From Bolinopsis microptera (lineage: Eukaryota > Ctenophora > Tentaculata > Lobata > Bolinopsidae), in contig NC_087076.1 in the NCBI RefSeq assembly GCF_026151205.1, forward strand, positions 16,773,919 through 16,837,918: a DNA stretch of 64,000 bases. The letters are read 5' to 3'. The position numbers were made by a program, and so were the translations under genes. Under the pieces are notes generated by a model that worked only from the letters and a program-made list of their open reading frames with translations, searched no databases and was not told where the DNA came from. How positions within the stretch are numbered: the first letter of the stretch is position 1; every line of letters begins with the position of its first letter. Below are positions 19,200 to 32,673 of this stretch, one piece after another.

Positions 19200-22100
19200 C
19201 CAAATTTATCCCATTTGACGACAATTTGCATCAGTGAGTAATCATTAAAAACCATCGCCCACAAAACCTGTCCTTCTTTTGCTGATCAGCAAAAAAAAGG
19301 AAATTTTCCAGCCCCAACATTTCCCATTGAGTCCACCAGATTTAAAATCTGGGTTTTGGGAATTCGTTAAAAAAAAAAATAGGAACTCAAAAATTTTGTG
19401 AAAGATAATTTACACTCTTTTGGGAAAATTTTTAAAACGAAAATAATCAAAATTTTAAAACCCCGGGGAATCGGGAAGGGAGTGGGGTTTGAATAATTTA
19501 AGCAAATTTTAAAAAGGAAAAGGATATTTCAACCGGGCCAAGTTTGGGTTTTATTTTTTATGGGGGGGTGACTTTCAGACACTTCCCCCAACACAATCGG
19601 GCACCACCGAGCGGGTTTGCGGGGGGAAAAAGTACAAGCCCCTTGTTCTTTTTTTAAAGAACCCCCACAAACTCTGAACATTTTTGCCCACTCCCAAATC
19701 AGAAAAAGCCCCCATCAATTTAAAAACTGAAAAGAATCTTAAATCTTGTACTTTTTCCTTGTAGGAAAAATTAAATGACGCCCTTTTTAAAGGCCCCTTA
19801 AATTTTTTTATTCATTTTGAACCGAATAAAAATTTTTTAGGACACAAATTTAAAAATTCATAGGATCGACTAAACCTTTTCCTTCACACTGTGAAAAACA
19901 CGCCCTCATTTGTGACCAAAAATTTGTCGTTGAAAGAAAAAGAACCAAAAACCCCTTTCACCCGCTGTTTAAATAAAACCCGCCGTCCAGGGAATATCTA
20001 GTTGGACGGGATGCCCCCCAATAACAAAGGAAATGCCAACTCATTTGCCCAAATTTTACCCAATTTGCCGACAATACATCAGTTTGAATAATTTTTTTTA
20101 AAACCTTCTTTCACAAACGCCCCTCCTTTGCGGATCATTTTAACCCAATTTTTCCCAAAGACGCCAACTTTTATCCCCCTTTAGAGTCCACCCGACAAAA
20201 ATTTCGGGAATTTTAAATTCTTTAAAAAAAAAAAAAAGGAAACCCTTTTAACATTTTTTTAAAAAATTTTAACGCTTTTTTTTGGGAGAAATTTAATCGG
20301 ACAATCATAATTTTTTCCCCCCGGGAGAGGGGGGGGGGGGATGAATAATATTAGCTTTTTCAAAAAAAAAAGGGGAATTTTTTCCCTGGCCATTTCCCTT
20401 TTTTCTTTTTATGAAGGTCGACTTTCGGACATTTCCCCCAAAACAAAATTTTGGCACCCCCAAAAGGGTTTGGAAAGCGGGGGTTAGTACAAGGGTCCTT
20501 TTTCTTTTTTAAAAAAACCTCCCCCAAAACTCTAAACAGTCCAAACCACCCCCCAAAAAATGGGAAGAAGCCACCATCAAGTAAAAAACTGAAACTTAAT
20601 TTTAATGTTGAAATTTTCTTGCTTGAAAAAAAATTAGACGTCATTTTAGGGCACCCTCCAATTTTTATTTTTTTTAAAAACCGAAAAAAAATTTTGGAAA
20701 AAAACCCCATAAGATCGATCACCAATCCCTTCACCTTTTAAAAAAAAAAAAACTTCTTCGCTGTACCAAAATTTGTGTTGAATGTAAAAACACGAACTCC
20801 TTTAAAACCGCGGGCGCTTGAAACTTCGTCCGGGAAATTTTCTTTGTTTGACTGGATTTTTCCCCTTAAATCCCGGGTTCCCAATTTTATTTGCCCAAAT
20901 TTTATACCCCTTTTGACGACCAAAAAAGAAATCAGCTGAGTATCAAAAAAACCCATGCCCACAAAAGATCCCCCTTTGGCTGATCAGTAACCCAAAATAC
21001 CAGCCCCAAACAGTTTCACCTTTAGAGTCCCCCAGACAAAAAATCGGGGTTTTTTAAATTCGTTAAAAATAAGAATTTTAAAATTGTTAAACTTTTTAAA
21101 TTCGCTTTTTTTTAAAATTTTTTTTAAATCGAGATAATCAAAAGTTTTTCCCCGGGAAGGGGGGGATGAAAAATTAGAGCAAAATCTTAAAAAAAAAAGG
21201 ATATTTAAAAACCCCGGGCCCACGGCCGGAAAATCTTTTTAGCGGGGGTTCAACTTTCGGGGAACCTTCCCCAACCCCAATTTCTCCCAACCCCCCCATA
21301 GGCGGGGAGCGGGGTTTTTAAAAAAGTCCTTTTTCCCTTTTTTGAAAACCTCCAAAAAACTTTTGAAAAAATTCCGACCAATCCCCAAAATCGGGGAAAA
21401 AAAGGCCCCATAAAGGTAAAAACGAAACTTAATTTTTAATGTTTTAATTTTCTTGCATGAAAAAATTTTAATAGACTGCCCAATTTTATGGCACCTCCCA
21501 ATTTTTATTAAATTTTAAAACCGAATCAAAATTTGGACACTTTCAAAAAAATCAAACCTCCCCCCAATCCCTTCCACGGGTAGAAAAAAAACGTCTTCGC
21601 GGTGCCCCAAAAAATTTGTCGTTAAATTTAAAAAAAACCCCAAAAACCCTCCTTTCCCCCGCTGCCCTGAAACTTTGGGGCCGGGGGGTTAATACATAGT
21701 TAAACGGGATCCCCACTTACAAAAACCGGATGTCCGTTTTATTTTGCCCAAATATACCCCTTTTTAAACGACAATAGCTTTCAGCTGAGTTAATTTTTTT
21801 TAAAACCTTTGCCAAACAAATCCCATTGCTAATATTTAACCCCAAAGAATTTCCAGCGCCCAGTATCACCTTTAGAGTCCACCAGACTAAAATCTGTGAT
21901 TTAATTTTCGTTAAAATAAGTAATTTTTAAAAATTTGTTGAAAATTTTTTAAATTATGTTTTTCTGAAAAATTTAATCGAGAAAATCAAAAAATTTTTTT
22001 TTCCCCCGGGAGAGGGGGTAAAAATAAAATGAGCAAATTTTTAAAAAAAAGGGGGGGAAATTTAAAACCTTTGGACCCCTTGCCGGTTATCTTTTTGAAA

Positions 22101-24420
22101 GGGTTTCCGATTTTTTCAACACTTCCCCAACACAATCGCACCACCCGGGGCTGGAAAGGGTTAGTAAAAGCCCTTTTGTTCTTTTTTTTAAAAACCTCCC
22201 CCAAAACTCTAAACAGTCCCCCAAATCTCCAAAATCAAAAAGCCCCCAAATCAAGAAAAAATGAAACAGAATTTTAAATTTTGTGATTTCTTCCCAATAA
22301 AAAATTTAAAATAGACTGTCATTTAACATTTTTTTGGCCCAACCTCCTTTTTAAAAATAATTTTGAACCGAAAAAAATTTTGGAAAACCTTTTTTTTTCA
22401 TAAAAATTGCCCTCCCCAAACCCTTCAAAACTGAAAAAAAAATTTTTCGCTTTTCCACTTTTTTCGTTAAATTTAAAAATGAACACAACTCCATTCCCCC
22501 GCGGGCCCGGTTTGAAAAAGGGTCTCCAGGGAAATATCATGGGTTTAAATTTGGATGCCCCCAAACTTACAAAGGGGGAAATTTGCCCAGCTTTTTTTTT
22601 GACCCAATATACCCATTTGACGAAAAATTTAGCATCAGCGGTAATCAAAAAACCCTGGGGCCCCAAACTGTCCCTCCTTTTGATCAGAAACCCAAGTTTT
22701 TCCGCCCCCACCATTTGTTCCTTTTAAGAGCCCCCCGACAAAATCGGGGATTTGAATTCGTTAAAAAAATAGCCACTTAAACATTTGATAAAAAATTTTA
22801 CCTTTTTTGGGGAAATTTTTAATCGAGAAAAACATAAGTTTTCCCCGGGGAGGGGGGGAATAATTTTAATTTTTAGCAAATTTTTTAAAAAGGAAATAAA
22901 ATTTTTTAAAACCTGGACACTGGGGGGTTATTTTTTAAAAGGGAAAGGGGCGGGAATTTCAGAAACTTCCCCCACAATCTGCCCCCCTTTTGTGCGGGAG
23001 CGGGGGTTTTAAAAAAGCCCTTGTTCTTTTTTGAAAACCTCCAAAAAAACTCTAAACCCACCCCCAAACCACTCCCAAAATCAAAAAAACCCCATCAAAT
23101 TTAAAAACGAAACAAAAATGAAAAATCTTGTGAATTCTTTCTGAAAAATTAATGGGACTTTTTTTTTAACCCTTTTATGGCCCCTTTCCAAATTTTTTTA
23201 AATTTTTTAAACCAAAACCAAAATTTTGGACACATGTTTCAAAAAATTTGGGACCTCCAATCCCTTCACCCTTTAAGGGAAAAATATTTTCGCTGTGCCC
23301 CAAAAAATTTTTGTTGAATGAAAAGGGAACACAAAACTCCAAATTCACCGGGCTGCAGGGGAAAACCTTCCCCGCCCCCAGGGTAATATCTTTATTTTTG
23401 CCCTGTACGCCCCAAAAAACTACCGGATGCCGCTTATTTAAAACCAATAAAACCCTTTTGACGACAAATAGCACCCGCGGGATTTAATTTTTTTTAAAAC
23501 CCTTTAAACAAAACTTTTCCCTTTCCCTTGGGCTGATCATAACCCAGAATTTCCAGCCCCAAACCCGTGCCCCCATTGGGAAGCCCACCAGCCCCTTAAA
23601 ATCTGCGATTTGAATTCTTTAAAAAAAATAGCCACCTAAGCTTTGAAAATTTAATTTACGCTTTTTTTTTGAAAATTTTTAAACGAGATAAAAATAAAAA
23701 TTTTTCCCACCCGGGGGGAGGGGGGGATGAAAAATTATTAAAAAATACTTAAAAGGGGAAAGGAAAAATTTTAAACCTGGACACTCCCCTTTTTAAAATC
23801 TTAAGCGGGGTTGGGAACTATTCCAGACCCCCCAAAACACAATCTGCCCCCCCATAAGCTGGAGCGGGGTTGGTAAAAAGTCCTTGTTCTTTTTTTAGTA
23901 ACCTCCAAAAAATTCGGGGAACATTTCCCGCCCACTCCCAAAAACCCAAGAAGCCACCACCCAAGAAAAAACTAAAACCCTAATGTTAATTTTGTGATTT
24001 TTTTTTTTTCTTTGAAAAATAAAATTGCTTTTCATTTTTGGCACCCCCAAATTTTAATTAATTTTAAACCCCGGAATCAAAATTTGGACAAAAGGTTCCT
24101 AAAAACGCTCCCAACCCCCTTCACATTTGGTTTAAAAAAACACGTTTTTCCCGCTGTGCCCCAAAAAAGGGGCGTTTAAAGAAAAATTGGAAACACGAAC
24201 CCAAATTCCCCGCTTGCGGCAAAAAGGGTCGTCCGGGGGGAAATATTTTTGGTTAGGGGTTTCCCACAATACTCCCCGGAGGGTAACTTTTGCCCAAAAA
24301 ATTTCCATTTGGGGCGCCCAAATTTCTCGCGGGTTTTTATTTAAAAACCATCGTCAAAAAGGGCCCCATTGCAAATTAGGTTTCCCCGGTTTTCCGCGCC
24401 AACTTAGGGCCTTTAGTACA
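19200..24420 (-). pseudogene. Corrupted tandem array of about seven SRCR/TSP1 exon units
   Basis: The marker segment matching bases 13-75 of the clean copy (CAGCGCCAACAGTATCACC then GAATTCGTT) recurs near 19311, 20155, 20999, 21857, 22700, 23551 and 24396, a period of about 848 bp. Between markers, remnants of the SRCR exon (CCCATTTGACGACAA, GTTTGACTGGAT) and the TSP1 exon (ACAAGTCC, TTGTTCTT) recur in order. The array therefore alternates SRCR and TSP1 exons. Frames cannot be judged; listed as pseudogene only because no intact frame is present in the text. Confidence 0.7.
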
Positions 24421-24488
24421 AATAAAGGGAAACCGGAAAATTTAATTTCATTAAAATACCACCTTTTTTTGATAATTTTTTTAATGAT

Positions 24489-24862
24489 TTGTTTTTTGGG
24501 GAAAATTTCCCCTTCCCGGAAAAAAAAAAACCCCCACCCCCCCCCCTTCCCACCCCCCCCAAAAAACCCCCCCCCAAAAACCCGCCTTCTCCCTCTCCCC
24601 AAAAAAAACCCCTCCCCCAAACCCCCCCAAATTCCCTTTTTCCCCCTCCCCCCCCCCTTCCCCCAACAAAAAAGGGTCCCCCCCCCCCCCCCACCCCGGA
24701 AACCCCCTTCCCCCTCCCCCTCCCTTCCCTTCCCTTCCCAACCCCCTCACCCCCCGGAAAAACCCCCCAACCCCCAAAAAAAAACCCCGGGCCCCCCCCC
24801 CCCCAAAAACCCCCCCCCCCCCCTTCCCCCCCGCCCCCTTCCCCCCCCACCCCCCCTCCCCA

Positions 24863-24894
<32 letters not shown>

Positions 24895-25387
24895 TTCCCC
24901 CCCTTCTCCCCCCCTCCCGGGTTTCCCTCACCCCCCCTTTCCCCCCCCCAAAAAACCCCCCCCCCCCAAACCACTTTCCCCCCCCCCCCCCCAAACTTTT
25001 TTTTCCCCCCCCCCCCAAAAACCCCCCCCCCCTTCCCCCCAAAAAAACCCCCCCTTTAAAAAAAGCCCCCCCCCCCCCCAAAAAAAAAAAAAAAACCCCC
25101 CCCCCCCCCCCCCCCAAAAAAACCCCCCCCCCCCAAAAAAAAAAAAAAAAACCCCCCCCCCCCAAAACCCCCCCCCCCCCCCCCCTCCCCCCCCCAAAAA
25201 AAAACCCCCCCCTTTTCCCCCCCCCCCCCCTTCCCCCCCCTTTACCCCCCCCCCCCCCCTTCCCCCCTTTTCCCCCCGGGGAAAAACCCCAAAAAAAAAA
25301 ACCCCCCCCCGGGGGAAAAAACCCCCCCCCCAAAACCCCCCCCCCAAAAAAAAAAACCCCCCCCCCCCCCCAAACCCCCCAAAAACC

Positions 25388-25431
<44 letters not shown>

Positions 25432-25965
25432 AAACCCCCCCCCCCCCCCCAACCCCCCTTTCCCCCCACCCCCCCCCCCCCCCCCCCCCCCACACCCCCC
25501 CCCCCCCGCCCGACCCCCTTTTCCCCCCCTCTCCCTTCCCCCCCCCCTCCCCTTTTCCCTCCCCCCCTCTCCCCCCCTCCCCCTCCCCCCTCTCCCTCTC
25601 TCCCTCTCTCCCCTCTCCCTTCTCCCTCCCCTCCCTCTCTCCCTCCCCCCTCCCCGCCTCTCTCCCTCCCCTCCCCCTCTCCCCCCTTCCCCCCCTCTTT
25701 TCCCCCCCTTCTCCCTTCTCCCTCTCCCCCTTTTCCCCTCCCCCTCTCTCCCTCTCTCCCTTCTCCCTCTCTCCCTCCCCCCTTCCCCTCTCTCCCTCTT
25801 TTCCCTCTCTCCCTCTCTCCCTCTCTCCCTCTTCCCTCTCCCCCCTCTCCCCCCTCTCCCCCCCCCTCCTCCCTCCTCCCTCTCCCCCACTCCCTCTCCC
25901 CTCTTCCCTCTCTCCCTCCCCCGCCCCCCTCCCCCCTCCCCTTCTCCCTCCCCTTATTACCAAAA
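24489..25965. repeat. Corrupted polypyrimidine tract, counterpart of 885-1637
   Basis: About 1.45 kb of C-rich sequence grading into recognisable CCCTCT-type units near 25560-25960. It occupies the same place, between signal-peptide exon and first SRCR exon, as the clean array at 885-1637. The long Pro- or Gly-rich open frames on both strands are artefacts of composition. Confidence 0.8.
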
Positions 25966-26957
25966 ACGGGGTTTTTGGAAGTTTTCCCGAAGTTCCCCTT
26001 TCGCGGGGCCCCAAACCCTCCGTCCTGGACAGGTGTAGCCCCCGAAACCGTAACTTCCTCTGGGAAGCCCAAGATCTGGACAAAAAAACCCCGCTCCCAT
26101 ACGCGAAATTTAAATTTTTTTCAAAATAATTTTTTTGAAAGTTTTGTTATTTTTTTTGGGGTTTTGAGATTCGAAACGCAGACAAAAAAATTTTAAATAA
26201 AATTAAAGGGGGCCCATTTTAAAACACATTAAAGGGGGGGCATTTCCCTTCAAAAAAAAAATGTTTATTTTTGAAGGGTTAAAAGGTTTTAAAAAATAAA
26301 TCAAAAAAATACCCCCCTTTTTCTATAAAAAAGGGTTCATGCGGGTTCTTTGGGGGAGAAAAGTAACTTCCCCCTTAATACACCCCGGATTTTCGAAAGC
26401 CCGGGGGGTTTGAAGCAGCTTGAGCCTGGGCTCCCTGAAAAATTTTTTCCATCAATATTTTTACGCCTTTTAACCCTTAAAAATTTGTAAGTTTTGGGAC
26501 CGTTCCCCTTTTTTGGGTAGAAAACCAAGGGGACCGACACAGTTATTGGAATTGGGGTTATCAATTTCTTTTTTTTTTTAAAAACGTGGAATTTCACAAA
26601 AAAATTTTATTCTAAAAAAATTTAAAACATTTTAATATTTTAAAATGACGCCCAGCGTTTTTGAAAATTTTTGAGTTTTGGAATTTTTTAAAAATTTTGT
26701 GCAGAATTATTTTTGGGACGTGGCTTTCACTGGTAAAGGGAAGACCCGAGTTTTTTTCCCAATTGACAAAAGGGGGTAATGATGAAATGAAAAAACCTAA
26801 ATTTAAAATTTCCCGGTTTTTAATGTAAATTTACCATTTTATAAAATTATCGGGGGAAGATAATTGAAAAAAAAATTTTTTTTTTTTTTAAAGGGGAATA
26901 AAAATTGATTTTAAAAAATTGAGAACCCAAATCCCCCCTTTAAAACCCAATTAACAA

Positions 26958-27048
26958 TGTATGTTTGTGAAAAACCTTTTTGTTCTTGCAAATTTGGGGC
27001 CCCGACAAAGATGAAAAACAAGAAAATTCGGGCAAATTTTTTCCCTTT
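26958..27048 (-). pseudogene. Corrupted signal-peptide exon, second copy
   Basis: Matches 1741-1860 with homopolymer errors: TTGTTCTTGC, CCCGACAAAGATGA and the run into GCTTCTTTTCC are retained. The start codon itself is not readable. It marks the likely 5' end of the modular gene whose clean 3' end is at 12735-16930. Confidence 0.6.
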
Positions 27049-29396
27049 GCTTCTTTTCCCAAAAAATTCAAAGCAAGATAAAGTTTTTTAAAAACCCATC
27101 TGTTTACCCTTTTTCTGAAACTACGGTTAGGAAAGTTTGGGAAAAAAATGAAAAATTTGTAAAATGTAGTAACCCCCCAATAAAAATAAATTTTCAAAAA
27201 AAAAAATCAAAATAAAACGGGGGCCTTTGGGTGTGACGGTTTAAATTCCTGAGTTTTAAAGTTTTTTTGTCCCAAAACGGGAAACGTATTGAAAGAGAAC
27301 TTAAAGGGGGGAAAATTTAAAATTTTAAAATTAATCCGAAAAAATTTTAAAGTCCCTCTATGTAACGATTTTGAGAAGCAAAAAATGAAAAAAAAACCAA
27401 ATTGAAGGGACGATCTGGCCCTTCCTCTAAGCTAGGAAAGTAATTAAACGAAATTGATATACATTGGAACACAATCACAAAGAGGAAAATCGCAATAATT
27501 ATAAAGAGCATTGTATGGATTCTCACCCTAGTCGGATTATGGCATTGGTATAATCTTTAAAGGGCAGAAAAAATCCCTTTTTTTAAATTAGAAAATAGAC
27601 TGAAATAAAACCCCGAACAGAAAAAAAGATAAAATTAACAGGCAAAAGTTTCGTTTTTCTTATCAAAAAAATTTTCCAAATTTTAAATTTATAAAACCTT
27701 TTTTTCCCTTCCTTTGCCCCTTTCACCCATTTATTACCAAATAAATTTTTTAAAACCCCAAATTTAAATTTTTGGAAATTAATATTTAAAAAACCTTTTT
27801 TTCCATTTTAACAATTAAAAATCTTACAAATGCAAAACCCAAATTTAAAAAAATTAAATTTAAATTAGCTGGAAATTTTAAATGGAATTTTATTTTTTCT
27901 AAGAAAAATTTAATAAAAAAAATTTCAGTTTCTCTGATCGGGACCCCGGGAGTTGGCAGATGTCACAAAGATTTTTCTCACCATTTCGAATTTTCTTTTT
28001 AAAGATTCAATAATTTTAAACCAACTAAAATTTTGGTCACCCTTTTTTGCTTACTGACCATGTGGTCACTGGACAAAAATTCCATCCCGTCTGTGAAATT
28101 TCGGTCCAGGAAATTTCAACTTACATATTTGAAAATGGGACAAAAATGAGACAATATGATTTATCCACTTTGTAAGCCTTTCTCTGGGGATTTTATTTCC
28201 AGTATCTCAAATTTGTCTTATTGCAAACAAGTAAACCCATTGAAAACTTTAAAGGGGAAAAAACCCTCCAAAATGTGAAAAATTTTTGGTGATTTTTTAT
28301 TTAATTTCGAAACCTCCGAAAATGGCCCCGTCCTCCAATTGAGTCTCATGCCCTCCAAATTTTTAACCCGTCTAATTTGTTTAATTAGTCAAATTGGGCA
28401 AAAATGCCGTCCAGTCCCCGTTTGAATTTCGGCAGGTCCTCTTTGGAAAAGGCGTTAAAAGGGATTATCGCTCGATTTCATAGGAAAACTAAAACCCAAC
28501 TTTTTTTTTCGTTTTCTTTTTACCGTCTAATCGGGTTTAAAATGGGGATCAGGAAAAAAGGGCAAATTGTCGTTTTCACGGTTTTAAAATTTTTCCAAAC
28601 TGCTAAAATTGGCCTAGTTTTTTTTTAGTTTTTTGATATGAAATTTTTAACGTTTAACAATTTTGTCCCCTTCTTATAAAAAAGGGTTTTTTTGAATTTT
28701 AAAGGGGGTTAAAAAAAAAATTAAATTAAAAAGAAAATTTTTCCGGTTTAAATAGCAAAAAAAACCCAAATTTGGGTTTTTAAAATTTTTTTCACTCCGT
28801 AGAGGTTTTTGCCAACTTTGGGCCGTTTTAAAATGGGCGTGATTTAACGGGTGGCAACCCCTTACCATAAAAGGGAGTTAAAAGGGGGCGCGATCAGCCG
28901 TCATTTCCGGGCCCCTTTTCCAATCGAAGTGTTTTTATAAAAATTAAGCCCGGGTTTAAAAAAAAGTTTCTTTATTGGGAAAAGGAATTTCTAGACTTTC
29001 CAAGTTTTTAAAAAAGAGCAAATTTGGGAAAGCACGCCCACTGATATTTACAATAAAAGACTATTTTTGTATCACTATCGAGCGTGCTAAATCACTCTAC
29101 ACTCGATCTTTGCGATTCAACACTCGACAGTTGAAAGCAACCTGAATTGATGTATTTTGTATTTTCCAATGCTGATTCCGAATCATGATCACCCCAAAAT
29201 CCACATAATTGATAATGCATAACACATAATTATAAACAATAAGATGCTCCCCTGGTGAGATATGATTGGCGATAAAATGTCTCGACCAGTACGTGATACG
29301 ACCATACATTAAGGAAGTTGATTAAATTTCTCGTTAGGGTTCTATTTATATTCTCGATAGGGTTCTATTCTGGGAATCTGGGTTAGGGGTCGTTCA

Positions 29397-29574
<178 letters not shown>

Positions 29575-29814
29575 TATATTACGTAATCAAGCCCAAGGTT
29601 GACCCAGCCATCCTTATAAACTAATAAAATAACAAATTCTTAAATTTCAGGCTGGTTGCTTACATTATGTATTTTTTCCGAGCGATAAAACTACATTTAA
29701 CAAAATACTGTGTACTGCGAAATATCTCGTCGAAAAAGCATAAAAGCGCAGCATTTGAATTTTGCGCCTCATAGTGCACTTCCTACTTTAAGTTTAACTA
29801 ATTTGCTTGCCCAA

Positions 29815-31980
29815 AAATTATCACGTGAATTTGGTTTTTATGGTTTTGCTTGACAGATGTTTGTCATACGTTGTATGACCCGCCGTGCACTCGTGATCGT
29901 GCGCGACTCCCCCTGTATCGTAGAACCCATAGTGAAACAACCGTGGAGTCACGACGTGATACAAACAAATGTTACTCGTCTAAATTTCTTCGAAGTAGCG
30001 CGTGGCGCTTTCTTCTCGAAATATTGGCCCGATGGCAAGTGCTACGAAGTAGCGCGCGCCGGGCCAGACCATTAACAATGGTCTAGTAGTGCGTAGACAC
30101 ATGGCTATGTGAACTAATAATGCTTCTCGCAACCACTTCGCTAAATTGGCGAAATGCAATGCCAAATGCACCATTGGGCCTCACCGAGCTGTGCAGAAGG
30201 ATTGACATCGTGAATCAACCTTAATCCCAACCCTAAACAATCGAATTCGTTTTTAACTAGCCTGTCACTTGTCACTTGACACGATATTACTGAAACGACA
30301 ATAGAATTCACGATGTGATACAACCTTGAACCTTTTACCACAGGAGGAGCAAAGTGCAAAGAAACTGCCACAAACTGCTACTAACTGCTACAAACTGACA
30401 CTAACCCAGCAAACCCTACCGGCCGGGGAATATCTCCAAAAGTAAAATAAATAGAACCTTCCGGTTTTCAACAAAATTTCCGTCTCGTAAATTTAAAGGG
30501 GGCTCCCCAGGAGCACAATTGGGGACAACTTAGATTCTGAATTAAACCGAAAAGTTTGATTTCTGGCTAAATTAAAAATCGCAGCTTTTAAACTTTGCAA
30601 AGTCATGTCGTTGTCATGACTACTAAACTAAATGCAGCGTGTGAAAGGTAAACTCGATGTGACGCGCGACGCCAAACGTGCTGTTGAAAATCTATCACCT
30701 CTAGCAAGCCCAGCAGGCGGTAAGGTTTTCTGGGAACTGCCACTTGTAGCGCAATGCGTTACTGTACCTCGCTAGATCAGCTTAACGGATGTTACTCGTC
30801 TAAATTTCTTTACTGGGCCGCGCTCAGCCTGTCATTCCGCCAAATATATATATGTTAATGAACATAATAGCCTGGGGTCCTCAGGTAAAAATTTCTTCGA
30901 AGTAACGCGCGCCGCTTTCTTCTCGAAATGGTCCGATGGCAAGTGCTACGAAGTAGCGCGCGCCGGGCCTGATCATTAACAATGGTCAATAGATCGGCAA
31001 GATGCGCTACTGTGCGGCGCCGAGCTCATGCGATGAAGTGACATCGTCAATTAAACTGCCACAAACTGCTACCAACTGCTGCAAACTGGCACTAACTGTC
31101 ACAAACTGCTACTAACTGCTGCAAACAGCGCGCGAATGCGTGGGCGTGATTGCAGCAATTAGTAACTGTTTGTGACAGTAGGTGCCAGTTTGTAGCAGTT
31201 AGTAGCAGTTTGTAGCAGTTAGTAGCAGTTTGTGGCATTTTCTTTGCACTTTGCTTCTCCTGTGTTACGTGACCAAAACAGTTTTTTACCCATAAAGCTC
31301 TCCAGGGAATTGAGCGTTTTTACTTTACATTATGTCATGCATGGGGGTGATTCGAAATCAGCGTTCAAAAATACACCAGTTAAGATTACTTTCATACTCT
31401 CAGGATTTTTAATTTTCACGCAATTAAAAAAATTTGATTGCACAAGTTTTTATTAAAATTTGGGCAATCGATTTAGTGTCAGCGTTTGTTGTCGTACTGC
31501 ATACGTTGTATGACCCGCCTGTATCGTAAAAAAAATCTACACTATAGTGAAACGACAGTGGGGGTCACGACGTGATTGGTGATACAAAGCGTTTGTAGAT
31601 ACAAAATAGTATAGGCTCGATCCAGCCAGTATATATGGTAGAAATTATGACTGAGTATATAAGTTTTTTCATTGTTAATTGTTAATGGACTGAACTACTG
31701 ACCTTGTAGGTTTACAACCTACCAGAACGCGCGCCGAGTTGGACTCGTCGACGGTCCAATATATGGAACAGATATTTTACGAGTATCACCCGTTAATACT
31801 GACCTAGCGCCCGTTACTTTGTATTGTGTAGTACGTAATATATTGCATAAACAATATATATCAGAGTGAAATTGAGTGGAATTTGAATTACAAAATTGTC
31901 GAATTGATATTGGCCTCTAGTAACCTAGTATGGGCCTTTAGTAGGGGGGCTCTTACTAATTCGCTCGCCCACAAATTTCA
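29815..31980. repeat. Dispersed repeats with telomere-like and ACTGCTACAAACTG motifs
   Basis: Mosaic of short shared segments. CATACGTTGTATGACCCGC occurs at 29868, 31500 and 47768. GAAGTAGCGCGCGCC and CATTAACAATGGTC occur twice here. CCCTAATC/CCCTAAAC motifs are at 30222-30240. An imperfect minisatellite of about 14 bp (ACTGCTACAAACTG and variants) occurs at 30365-30410 and 31058-31130, and inverted at 31155-31240. A hairpin repeat copy is at 31705-31797. No coding frame with family features. These look like overlapping copies of non-autonomous elements. Confidence 0.7.
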
Positions 31981-31982
31981 CG
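31979..31982. repeat. Target-site duplication CACG, left
   Basis: CACG at 31979-31982 directly precedes one LTR, and CACG at 40607-40610 directly follows the other. The flanks re-join into a sequence resembling 29813-29850, a related copy without the insertion. Confidence 0.8.
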
Positions 31983-32673
31983 TATAGAAAACGGAGTTTC
32001 TTAGGTATTTAGTGTATGCTAGTCAAGCTCTAGTCACGTAGCACGAACGGCAGGGCGTACCGAATAGTAGAAATGAAACGAGTAACTAAAAAGGATCTAA
32101 TTAAATATAAAGGAAAAGTAATACAAAGTGAACGTCAACAGATAAAAACTTCTAAGTGTTCGCTCCAATCAACTGACGTGACTAATAGATCACTCGACGT
32201 GTCTAATCACAAATGGTAGTGCTCAGTAAGACTGGCTACCGTCAGTTTGAATCCCTTAAAATGATTAAGGGGCAACTAAGAAGTGAGCTCTCCACTTCCG
32301 GCTCTCCGGGTATACTCTCAAAACTCGTCACGCCACACTGCGTGACGGCACAACGCATCTGCTTGCACCACGTGACACGCCGTCTCGCCAATGAGCACTC
32401 CACTAGCAGTCACGCTGTGGTCGCGAGGACCAACCACAGGCCTGGCTGTAAGTCAGGTGCAAAGTGAGCGGACGGCTCGTTTCAGACAGTTAGTCTGACA
32501 GTAGTTCTGCCAGCCAACCGACTTACACTCAAAATGTGTAACTCCCAAATACGAACATATAAAAACATTTGGTTATTATATACCCGGAAATACATACTAA
32601 ATCCTACGTCCCGTAAACGTTATACTAAAACTAAGATATCCTAAAAGATATCTCTAAATACCATATTACAACA
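31983..32673 (-). repeat. Gypsy 3' LTR
   Basis: On the element strand it begins TGTTGTAATATGG and ends CCGTTTTCTATA. It is the same length (691 bp) as the other LTR, with a single difference at 32461. An 84-codon plus-strand open frame (32213-32467) is repeated in the other LTR and is not evidence of a gene. Confidence 0.95.

Larger units (their letters stand above)
16930..29045. other. Low-quality sequence with inflated homopolymers
   Basis: From about 16925 the text changes abruptly to long A, T, C and G runs, with single bases replaced by copies of their neighbour; clean sequence resumes near 29045. Where it can be compared (19200-24420 against 1-850, 26958-27160 against 1741-1945, 28020-28240 against 2320-2540), it is the same DNA with about every short run lengthened or merged. 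Open frames here are unreliable. I read it as an unpolished or failed-consensus stretch, not as biology. Confidence 0.85.

Noticed and set aside
24187-26129. Proline-rich and glycine-rich frames of up to 556 codons
   Set aside because: They follow from poly-C composition in the corrupted block and match the hexamer intron of the clean copy.
32213-32467. 84-codon plus-strand frame, repeated at 40146-40400
   Set aside because: Lies inside both LTRs, antisense to the element, with no protein features; repetition is due to LTR identity.
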